Assembly (NCBI GenBank): GCA_012511525.1
Contig: JAAZFW010000212.1
Location: forward strand, 1 to 13,394
Direction: 5' to 3'
DNA: 13,394 nucleotides
Origin: Clostridiaceae bacterium
Lineage (GTDB): Bacteria > Bacillota > Clostridia > Saccharofermentanales > UBA5734
This document shows, piece after piece, positions 6,670 through 12,653 of the stretch (the stretch's first letter is position 1; each line of letters starts with the position of its first letter). Made by a program: the position numbers and the translations under genes. The notes beneath the pieces are model-generated. The model saw only the letters and a list, made by a program, of their open reading frames with translations, was not told the origin of the DNA and did no database searches.

Positions 6670-7542
6670 ATGGGATTTCGCGCATTTGAGTCAAATCAGG
6701 AACATGCTCAGGCCGCCCGGCTGATGGCTGCGGTGGACCGGGGCGAGAGATGGATTTTCGACGGCGCGCCGGGCAGCGCGGATTTTGGCGGCCAGGTGAT
6801 CAAGCAGTACTTTATCCGGGGCGATACATGGGGTGTGTTTCACGCCTGCCTGTTCCGCGGGCACTTGCGTCTTCAGATCGGCTTTTCCCCGGACCTGCCC
6901 GCGGGGGAGGAGGACGGTCTGATCGGCCTGATCCGCCAGGCCAGATGCCAGGCACCGGGTCCGGCCAGCTTGTGGTATCCACCGGAAAACAGCCGCCTGG
7001 ACCGCCTGATCCGGCACGATCTTCCCTGGCCGGTGCACGGACATAAGACGCACGAGCTGGCCTTTGACACCAGGCCGGCTTTACCGCCCGTGCTGACGCC
7101 GGACCTGGCGTTCGTTTCCTATGACAGCACCTGGCTGGAGGCGGTCTGCCGCCTGCTCGATCAGGCGCTGTCGCACACGTTCGCGGATCCCGAAGACGCG
7201 TTGTTCAGCCGCGATAAGGAAAAACACGATGCGGAATGGCTCGATCTGGCGCAGGCCGGCGCATGCCGCTTGCTTGTGGGAAAAGGCGTCCTGGCCGGTT
7301 TTGTCGCGCGCAAAGGCGCCGAAATCGACCTGATGGCGGTTGCGCCGGATCGGCAGGGGCGGGGCTTGGGCCGGATTCTCCTGCAGCAGGCGCGCGCGGA
7401 CATCTTAAGGGAGCAAGCCGGGGAACCTCACCTCTATTGCCTGGACAGCAACACCGGGGCGCTTCGCTTTTACCTGCGCGAGGGGATGCGTGTGACCGGC
7501 CACTCCGGCTATGCCTGGCTGGATGCGCTGCCTGAGACCTGA
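6670..7542 (+). CDS. GNAT-family N-acetyltransferase
   Basis: This 290-residue cytoplasmic protein has a C-terminal GNAT domain (about residues 145-290). The acetyl-CoA binding motif A is clear: IDLMAVAPDRQGRGLGRILL, with the R/QxxGxG/A signature at R228-Q229-G230-R231-G232-L233-G234. It is followed by the LYCLDSNTGALRFYLREGM helix and strand typical of the fold's end. The N-terminal about 140 residues hold no acetyl-CoA motif. They could be a degenerate second GNAT domain, as in tandem GNAT enzymes, or a substrate-binding part. The substrate is unknown. ATG 6670 is preceded by GGGAGAG with 5 nt spacing. The gene is divergent from the Rrf2 regulator across 87 bp and ends 5 bp before the convergent PH-domain gene. 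No obvious plus-strand promoter is seen. Confidence 0.88.
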   Translation: MGFRAFESNQEHAQAARLMAAVDRGERWIFDGAPGSADFGGQVIKQYFIRGDTWGVFHACLFRGHLRLQIGFSPDLPAGEEDGLIGLIRQARCQAPGPASLWYPPENSRLDRLIRHDLPWPVHGHKTHELAFDTRPALPPVLTPDLAFVSYDSTWLEAVCRLLDQALSHTFADPEDALFSRDKEKHDAEWLDLAQAGACRLLVGKGVLAGFVARKGAEIDLMAVAPDRQGRGLGRILLQQARADILREQAGEPHLYCLDSNTGALRFYLREGMRVTGHSGYAWLDALPET

Positions 7543-7547
7543 GCAGC

Positions 7548-7985
7548 TTAGTCCGGAACGCCGTCTCCATCGATATCCGTCATGCCGGCCCCGGCGACGC
7601 CGAACAGCTCGCGTCCGGTCAGCCTGCGGTCGTTGCGCTCCTTTTCGATGATCTTGCTCAGGAAGCGGCGGACCTTCTCGGGCCTTTTGATGTTGACCAG
7701 CGGGCACTGGTTGTCAGACTGGTCCGCCGTGTACAGCATGATGGTGCCGACGCCAAACAACTTCTGCCATAGGCTCCGGCTGAGTTTCAGGTCCAGAATC
7801 CTGTAGAGCAGGATGTCGTTGGTGATGGTGCGAAAAAAGCCGATCCGGGTCGTCAGCCGCTCGGTGTCAATTTCGTAGCGGGTGAACGAGATCGGCATGC
7901 CCAGGATCCGCTTGCGGTCCTTCCACAAAATCGGGTCCGGCGCCACTTGGAAAGCGTCATACTTAGGGGGCTCTTCCTGTTTCAT
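7548..7985 (-). CDS. Small PH-domain (bPH2/YdbS-like) protein with acidic DxDGDG tail
   Basis: This is a 145-residue protein without signal peptide or membrane helix. Residues about 30-115 have the pattern of bacterial PH domains: ISFTRYEIDTERLTTRIGFF, then ILLYRILDLKLSRSLWQKLFGVGTI, and VNIKRPEKVRRFLSKIIEKER at the end. Such domains are usually in membrane proteins of the YdbS/YdbT kind; here the domain stands alone. The last nine residues, DIDGDGVPD (137-145), match the calcium-binding loop seen in EF-hand, dockerin and thrombospondin type-3 repeats (D137, D139, D141, D145). I do not know its role. ATG 7983-7985 has AGGAGG with 6 nt spacing. It has its own promoter and sits divergent from the DUF1538 operon. 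Confidence 0.85.
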   Translation of the reverse strand: MKQEEPPKYDAFQVAPDPILWKDRKRILGMPISFTRYEIDTERLTTRIGFFRTITNDILLYRILDLKLSRSLWQKLFGVGTIMLYTADQSDNQCPLVNIKRPEKVRRFLSKIIEKERNDRRLTGRELFGVAGAGMTDIDGDGVPD

Positions 7986-8018
7986 AGGGATCCTCCTGCC
8001 TGCATCGTTGCTATCCCT

Positions 8019-8046
8019 ATTTTAAGCCAATTTTTGCGAATGTACA
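8019..8046 (-). promoter_or_regulatory. Candidate promoter for the PH-domain gene
   Basis: On the minus strand TGTACA (8041-8046), a 16-bp spacer and TAAAAT (8019-8024) lie about 34 bp before the ATG at 7985. Confidence 0.4.
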
Positions 8047-8102
8047 GCAGGCTGGCTAGTCTTGTTTCGACCTGCCCAAACAGCAGACGAAACATCATGT
8101 CA

Positions 8103-8115
8103 CGTGATGATCACG
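8103..8115. promoter_or_regulatory. Perfect 13-bp palindrome in the divergent gap
   Basis: CGTGAT-G-ATCACG is a perfect 6-bp inverted repeat with a 1-bp centre. It lies 63 bp upstream of the extended -10 element of the DUF1538 operon and about 57 bp upstream of the PH gene -35, in the 242-bp gap 7986-8227. The rest of this gap holds only the two promoters. It may be a repressor or activator site; nothing identifies the protein. Confidence 0.3.
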
Positions 8116-8177
8116 ATATCAACTTTGCCCGAAACCGCTTTTCATGCCAGCGGCCCGCCGGTTTGCCGACACGGTTA

Positions 8178-8186
8178 TGCTATAAT
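8178..8186 (+). promoter_or_regulatory. Extended -10 promoter for the DUF1538-PII operon
   Basis: TGC-TATAAT is a perfect extended -10 element. No good -35 lies 16-18 bp upstream. Transcription would start near 8193, giving a leader of about 35 bases before the chosen GTG at 8228. Confidence 0.55.
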
Positions 8187-8227
8187 GTGGCTGTGTGTTC
8201 AAAAAAATCGAAAGGGTGACGGCGCGT

Positions 8228-9712
8228 GTGAATGTCATTTGGACCAAACTGAAGGAAGTTCTCATGGCGGTGCTGCCGATTGCGGCGATTGTCTTGATCC
8301 TGCATGCCTCCCTGACGCCGCTGCCCGGAGCGATGCTGGCCCAGTTCCTGATCGGGACGGCCCTGACAGTCATCGGGCTGACCGTGTTCCTGATCGGGGT
8401 GGATGTCGGCGTGACGCCGATCGGGCAGGCGATGGGCTCGGTCGTCGCCCGCTCCAACAAGCTCTGGATCGTGATCGTCGCCGGACTGGCGCTGGGCTTT
8501 ATCATCTCGATCGCCGAACCCGACCTGCATATCCTGGCCGGCCAGGTCGACGCCTTGACCGCCGGGCAAATCCCCAAAATGCTTCTGGTTGTCGTCGTTT
8601 CGCTGGGTATCGCCGTCCTGATGACCCTGGGCATGGTCCGTGTCGTGTACAACATTCCGCTTTACCTGCTGCTGACCGGCCTTTACGGTCTGGTTTTAAT
8701 CCTTTCGCTGTTTTCCTCGCGCGAGTTTTTGGCGATCTCCTTTGACGCTTCCGGCGCAACAACGGGCGCGATGACCGTCCCCTTCATGCTGGCACTGGCC
8801 CTCGGCGCCACGGCGATGAAAAAAGACGCCAAGGCGTCGGAAAAGGACAGCTTCGGCCTGGTGGGAACGGCTTCCATCGGCGCCATCCTGGCCGTGCTGC
8901 TGATGAGCGTCGTCGCGCATCCGGGTCCGCTGACCGGAACGGTCAACGGCCATGAGACCGCTCAGGCCGGCATCCTGCGCCCGTTCTTCAACCGGGTCCC
9001 GATCACCTCGCTGGAAGTCTTCATGGCGATGTCGCCGATCCTGGCCCTGCTGTTGGTTTTCCAGAAAAAAGCGTTCAAGCTGTCCCGGCGCAGTTTCAGA
9101 CGCATGCTCGTCGGATTGGGCTTCACCCTGGTTGGCCTCGTGCTTTTTTTGGTCGGCGTGCATGCCGGTTTCATGTCGGTCGGCACCTTTGTCGGCCAGA
9201 AGATCGCGTCGCTGGATCGCACGTCCGTGATCGTCCTGGTCGGGTTTGCCATCGGGATGGTCACCATCCTGGCCGAACCGGCGGTCTATGTTCTGACCCA
9301 TCAGGTCGAATCGGTCACCAGCGGCTATGTCCGGCGCAGCTTGGTGCTGGGCGCGCTGGCCCTAGGCGCCGGTTTGTCGGTCGGCTTGTCGATGCTGCGC
9401 ATCCTGGTGCCGGCGATCCAGCTTTGGCACTACCTGCTGCCGGGCTACATCATCGCCATCGGCCTGACGTATGTGACCCCCAAGCTGTTTATCGGCATCG
9501 CGTTCGACTCCGGCGGCGTCGCGTCCGGGCCGATGACGGCGACGTTCATCCTGGCCTTCACCAACGGCGTCGCTTCGGCGTCTGAAGGCGCCAATGTGCT
9601 GGTCGATGGCTTTGGCATGATCGCGATGGTCGCCCTGATGCCTGTTATCGCCTTGCAGATTCTCGGCCTGGTCTATAAAATCAAGACCAGGAAAGGAGGC
9701 GTCGAAGCATGA
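8228..9712 (+). CDS. DUF1538-family multi-pass membrane protein (two tandem copies)
   Basis: This 494-residue, strongly hydrophobic protein has about 10-14 membrane segments. The two halves (about 1-230 and 255-490) are repeats: GVDVGVTPIG (58-67) pairs with GVHAGFMSVG (310-319), ISIAEPDLHILAGQVDALTAG (93-113) with TILAEPAVYVLTHQVESVTSG (346-366), and ISFDASGATTGAMTVPFMLA (170-189) with IAFDSGGVASGPMTATFILA (424-443). This matches DUF1538, whose function is not established; an inverted-repeat or duplicated transporter is the natural guess. The polar motifs FDxxGxxxGxMT in each half could line a substrate path. A GTG at 8195 would be almost at the transcription start with no ribosome binding site. 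GTG 8228 has AAAGGG upstream and gives MNVIWTKLKEV, the expected family start. It overlaps the PII gene by 4 bp (ATGA), so the two are translationally coupled. Confidence 0.88.
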   Translation: MNVIWTKLKEVLMAVLPIAAIVLILHASLTPLPGAMLAQFLIGTALTVIGLTVFLIGVDVGVTPIGQAMGSVVARSNKLWIVIVAGLALGFIISIAEPDLHILAGQVDALTAGQIPKMLLVVVVSLGIAVLMTLGMVRVVYNIPLYLLLTGLYGLVLILSLFSSREFLAISFDASGATTGAMTVPFMLALALGATAMKKDAKASEKDSFGLVGTASIGAILAVLLMSVVAHPGPLTGTVNGHETAQAGILRPFFNRVPITSLEVFMAMSPILALLLVFQKKAFKLSRRSFRRMLVGLGFTLVGLVLFLVGVHAGFMSVGTFVGQKIASLDRTSVIVLVGFAIGMVTILAEPAVYVLTHQVESVTSGYVRRSLVLGALALGAGLSVGLSMLRILVPAIQLWHYLLPGYIIAIGLTYVTPKLFIGIAFDSGGVASGPMTATFILAFTNGVASASEGANVLVDGFGMIAMVALMPVIALQILGLVYKIKTRKGGVEA

Positions 9713-10377
9713 CGGAATCGGGTCTTTATCAGCCGCATTACAAGCTGCACGTGATCGTCAACTGCGGACAGGGCAGCAAGGTCATCCAGCAGGCAAAAAA
9801 GCACGGTGTGCAGGGAGCGACCGTCCTGCTGGGCTACGGGACGGTCAAGTCCCGGCTGCTGGAGTGGCTGGCCCTGACGGATGTGCGCAAGGAAATTGTC
9901 ATGATGGTCGGCAGCGAAGCGACCATCCGAAAAGTCCTCGCCGAGCTGGATGAGGTTTTCCAGTTCGGCAAGCCGCACCACGGCATCGCCTTCACGACGC
10001 CTGTTTGCTTTATCGGCGGCACGCAAGGCAGTTTGTGCCCGCTCGGCGATTTGAAAAAAGGAGCTGAAAACACCATGTACCAGGCCATATCGGTTGTTGT
10101 GGACAAAGGCAGGGCGGAGCTGGTGATCGACGCCGCGGCAAGGGCCGGTTCGAAGGGCGGAACGATCATCAACGCCAGGGGATCCGGTATCCACGATACG
10201 CAAAAGCTTTTCGCCATGGCCGTCGAACCTGAAAAAGAACTGGTCCTGATCCTGTCGCGTCATGACCAGACGGAGGCGATTGTCGATGCCATCCGCGAGG
10301 ATCTGAAAATCGATGAGCCGGGCAACGGCATCATGTTTATCGAACCCGTCAGTCAGGCTTACGGCCTGTACGAATAG
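9709..10377 (+). CDS. Fused double PII-like signalling protein
   Basis: This 222-residue cytoplasmic protein is made of two ferredoxin-fold PII-like domains. Domain 1 (about 10-108) begins YKLHVIVNCGQGSKVIQQAKKHG and domain 2 (about 123-215) begins MYQAISVVVDKGRAELVIDAAARAG. Each continues with a GxT(V/I) strand (GATVLLGYG; GGTIINARG), which holds the nucleotide-binding loop in PII proteins. The long T-loop with the modified tyrosine of GlnB/GlnK is missing or short, so this is a PII-like relative rather than a classical nitrogen regulator. PII proteins bind ATP/ADP and a metabolite and often gate a transporter. Here the 4-bp overlap with the DUF1538 gene makes that membrane protein the likely partner. 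AGGAGG lies 9 nt before ATG 9709. The sugar isomerase-like gene follows after 25 bp. An internal AAGGAG and ATG (10058-10077) precede domain 2. Confidence 0.85.
   Translation: MTESGLYQPHYKLHVIVNCGQGSKVIQQAKKHGVQGATVLLGYGTVKSRLLEWLALTDVRKEIVMMVGSEATIRKVLAELDEVFQFGKPHHGIAFTTPVCFIGGTQGSLCPLGDLKKGAENTMYQAISVVVDKGRAELVIDAAARAGSKGGTIINARGSGIHDTQKLFAMAVEPEKELVLILSRHDQTEAIVDAIREDLKIDEPGNGIMFIEPVSQAYGLYE
10058..10077 (+). promoter_or_regulatory. Possible internal translation start for the second PII domain
   Basis: AAGGAG (10058-10063) lies 11 nt before an in-frame ATG (10075-10077, residue M123), exactly at the start of the second PII-like domain. A separate 100-residue product could be made. The spacing is a little long, so this is tentative. 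Confidence 0.35.
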
Positions 10378-10402
10378 GCTGGACAGCAAGGAGGGATCGG
10401 TT

Positions 10403-11263
10403 ATGAAGGTCGGGTTATGCACCACGGACTTTCCCCGTGTACAGCCTGTGGAGCAGTTGTTTTCCAGAATTCGCCAGGCGGGATACGATCAGGTCCAGTT
10501 TAATTTCGCATCGATCGGCATCGAGGACATGCCCGAAACGGTCAGTGCAGACCTGATCAGCCGGATCCGGCAGGCGTGTGATAACAACGGCCTCAACATT
10601 GTGGCGATCAATGCGACGTTCAATTTGATCGATCCGGACCAGGGCCGGCTGCGCGAGAACATGCGCCGCTTCCCGGTGATCGCCGCAGCGAGCCGTGACC
10701 TGGACTGTCCGATCCTGACTTTATGCACCGGCACACATGATCCGCATGACATGTGGCGTTATCATCCTGACAACGCGCTGGAAGCCTCATTTCAGGCGCT
10801 TTGCGCCAACATGGAGCCGCTTTTGCCGATTGCCGACCGCTACGGCCTTTACCTGGGCATTGAGACGGAGGCGGCCAATGTCGCCGCGACGCCGCAGCGT
10901 TCCAGGCGGCTGCTCGACACCTTGGGATCCCCCCGGGTCAAGATCGTCATGGACGGGGCCAATGTCTTCCAGCCCGGCCAGGCGCATCCCGACCTGGCGC
11001 CGGCTGTCTTGCAAAATGCCTTCGATGTGCTGGGCAAGGACGTGATCCTGGCCCATGGCAAAGATATCGCCGCTTCGTCCGGGATCCGCTTTGCGACACC
11101 GGGCCGGGGCATTATTGATTATGACTTGTTTCTTGTCTTGCTGAGACAAATCGGGTATGAGGGCGGCATGATCCTGCACGGCATCCAGGACGAGGCGGAC
11201 ATTCCAGTTTGCGCGGCCTGGATGAAAGATTTGATCCGGCGGCATGAGCCAGCAAGCGGCTAG
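10403..11263 (+). CDS. Sugar phosphate isomerase/epimerase-family TIM barrel (xylose isomerase-like)
   Basis: This 286-residue cytoplasmic protein has the xylose isomerase-like / AP endonuclease family 2 barrel. Seen features are MKVGLCTTDFPRVQPVEQLFSRIRQAGYDQVQF at the start, GLNIVAINATFNLID (64-78), LGIETE (151-156), KIVMDGANVF (180-189), ILAHGKDIA (215-223) and GRGIIDYDLF (235-244). E154, D184 and H218 fit the divalent metal ligands of the family. At the usual last glutamate the sequence reads MILHGIQDE (256-264), with His in place of or near Glu. Members act on ketose phosphates, inosose or tagatose/psicose; the substrate here cannot be told. ATG 10403 has AAGGAGG with 8 nt spacing, and the gene is third in the DUF1538-PII operon. 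This suggests that the membrane protein, sensor and enzyme serve one pathway. It ends in a 4-bp CTAG overlap with the convergent gene. Confidence 0.82.
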   Translation: MKVGLCTTDFPRVQPVEQLFSRIRQAGYDQVQFNFASIGIEDMPETVSADLISRIRQACDNNGLNIVAINATFNLIDPDQGRLRENMRRFPVIAAASRDLDCPILTLCTGTHDPHDMWRYHPDNALEASFQALCANMEPLLPIADRYGLYLGIETEAANVAATPQRSRRLLDTLGSPRVKIVMDGANVFQPGQAHPDLAPAVLQNAFDVLGKDVILAHGKDIAASSGIRFATPGRGIIDYDLFLVLLRQIGYEGGMILHGIQDEADIPVCAAWMKDLIRRHEPASG

Positions 11264-11721
11264 TCGATGATCTCGTTTTCGTTGTAGACTCCCTCGGAAC
11301 TGATCGCGCGGGTGATCCAGTCGAAGGTCTTGAGGCCCGTGACTGAAAAATAGCGGGTCTGGCTGCGGTGGCTGTAAACGATGTAGGCCGTGTCGCCGGA
11401 CTCGCCGGCCGGGCTGACCGTGAAGCGGGCTCCGTCAGGGAACGTGATCACCACGGTCTGGTTCGGATCGAAGTCGGGTTTTCGAAACAGGCGTTTTCGT
11501 GTCGCGGGTGACAGGGTGGACGCGACCCGGTTGATGTTGCGTCCGACCACTAGGGTTTTCTGGCCGTCGTACTCGGCAACCAGCCCGTCGTCGCTGCTCA
11601 TGATGTGCGCGAGCATGTTCTTTTCGTACTGCACACTATCGTAACGCAGCGCGATCGGCACGATGATGGCGGTCAAGCCAACGGCCATGACGACCGCGAT
11701 AATAATAATGATCTTCTTCAC
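11260..11721 (-). CDS. Small membrane-anchored protein of unknown function
   Basis: This 153-residue protein starts MKKIIIII and has one N-terminal hydrophobic helix (about 3-25). It acts as a membrane anchor or uncleaved signal and is followed by about 125 residues probably outside the cytoplasm. The soluble part is beta-rich and alternating, with LVAEYDGQKTLVVGRNINRV, TVVITFPDGARFTVSP and TAYIVYSHRSQTRYFSVTGLKTFDWI; no cysteines, lipobox or catalytic motif are seen. I do not recognise the family. GTG 11719-11721 is preceded by GGAGG (11732-11736) with 10 nt spacing and has no ATG competitor. It follows the YihY/BrkB gene after 69 bp but carries its own extended -10 promoter, so it can be transcribed separately. 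Its TAG stop shares the CTAG at 11260-11263 with the stop of the convergent isomerase gene. Confidence 0.75.
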   Translation of the reverse strand: MKKIIIIIAVVMAVGLTAIIVPIALRYDSVQYEKNMLAHIMSSDDGLVAEYDGQKTLVVGRNINRVASTLSPATRKRLFRKPDFDPNQTVVITFPDGARFTVSPAGESGDTAYIVYSHRSQTRYFSVTGLKTFDWITRAISSEGVYNENEIID

Positions 11722-11777
11722 GTCAATGAAGCCTCCAGGTTAAGCATGCCGGCTGTCTTATAGCCGAAGCAAAAGCT

Positions 11778-11786
11778 ATTATAGCA
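11778..11786 (-). promoter_or_regulatory. Extended -10 promoter for the small membrane-anchored protein
   Basis: On the minus strand TGC-TATAAT is a perfect extended -10, identical in nine bases to the DUF1538 operon promoter. It lies about 57 bp upstream of GTG 11721, in the 69-bp gap after the YihY/BrkB stop. The -35 region (TGGCGG) would fall inside that gene and is weak. Confidence 0.5.
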
Positions 11787-11790
11787 TGGT

Positions 11791-12624
11791 TCAGGCCCTG
11801 CCGCCAGAGCGCCTGGCGACCAGGACGGCGTTGATTTCCGCGCCGAAGAGGAGGATGGTGGCGATCAGCTGCAGCCAGATCAGGAAGGCGATCAGGGCGC
11901 CCAGCGTGCCGTAGAATCGCGAGTAGTTGGCGATATTGTCGACATAGTACTGGAAAGCGACGGTCAGGCCGACCCAGGCCAGCATGGTGAAGACGGCTCC
12001 GGGCAGGGCCTGCAGGAAGCGGAAACGGACGGCGGGCCCGAACATGTAGAACAAGGTGATGACAAAGACCATGAAGGCTGCTGTCAGAAGCAACCGCAGC
12101 GGTGCGACGAGCCAGTCCGGCTCGATATGCGGCCAGGCCTGCCGGATCAGCCCGGCGAGCTGGTTGCCGAAAACAACGGCCAGCAGGGCGATGGCCAGCG
12201 TGACGGCAAACAGGACAACCCAGGCGATCGAAAGCAGATAGACCCATAGGATGTGCCGGCTCTCGGTGACGCCTGCGACCCGGTTGCTGCTTTTCATGTA
12301 TGCCCTGAAACCGCCTGAGGCGGCATAGATGGCCAGGATGGCCGAAAGGGAGAGCAGACCGCTGCGCTGCCGGTCGACGACATCGACGACAATCTCGGCG
12401 ACATCCGGGTAGACAGACTGGGGCAGGACGCGGGCCAGGGCGTCCAGAACCGGCGCGGTGTCGATGTTCAGAAAGCCAAGCAGCGTGAACAGGAACATGA
12501 CAAAAGGAAAGAAGGCCAGGATCATGCTCAGCGTGAGCTGGTGGGCATACGGGATCAGGTCATCGTCCTGGCTGGCCTTGATCACGTCGCGGACGAAACG
12601 GTACAACGCCTTGAGCCTTACCAC
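11791..12624 (-). CDS. YihY/BrkB-family inner membrane protein
   Basis: This 277-residue protein has about six hydrophobic segments, near 30-52, 90-107, 126-152, 176-197, 208-226 and 240-262. The family signatures are present: the entry segment AHQLTLSMILAFFPFVMFLF (27-46), SGGFRAYMKSSNRV (103-116), a SRFYGTLGALIAFLIWLQL segment (235-253) and the closing LLFGAEINA (258-266). The family was once called ribonuclease BN in error; it is now seen as a membrane protein of unsettled function, perhaps a transporter. The length is typical (about 270-300). GTG 12622-12624 has a very strong AAAGGAGGT with about 5 nt spacing. It starts 29 bp after the SPL-family gene and should be co-transcribed with it. 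Confidence 0.93.
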   Translation of the reverse strand: MVRLKALYRFVRDVIKASQDDDLIPYAHQLTLSMILAFFPFVMFLFTLLGFLNIDTAPVLDALARVLPQSVYPDVAEIVVDVVDRQRSGLLSLSAILAIYAASGGFRAYMKSSNRVAGVTESRHILWVYLLSIAWVVLFAVTLAIALLAVVFGNQLAGLIRQAWPHIEPDWLVAPLRLLLTAAFMVFVITLFYMFGPAVRFRFLQALPGAVFTMLAWVGLTVAFQYYVDNIANYSRFYGTLGALIAFLIWLQLIATILLFGAEINAVLVARRSGGRA

Positions 12625-12653
12625 GGGGACCTCCTTTCAAAAGGCACGTCAGG

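Noticed and set aside
8195..8227. Upstream GTG start for the DUF1538 gene
   Set aside because: It lies about 9 bp after the -10 element, so the mRNA would be leaderless with no ribosome binding site. GTG 8228 fits the family N-terminus better, though leaderless translation is not fully excluded.
8062..8745. Plus-strand frame of 227 codons at the start of the DUF1538 region
   Set aside because: It overlaps the DUF1538 gene in another frame and has an Asp/Arg-rich shadow composition.
11723..12247. Minus-strand frame of 174 codons
   Set aside because: It is a shifted frame inside the YihY/BrkB gene, rich in Arg and Pro, typical of a high-GC shadow frame.
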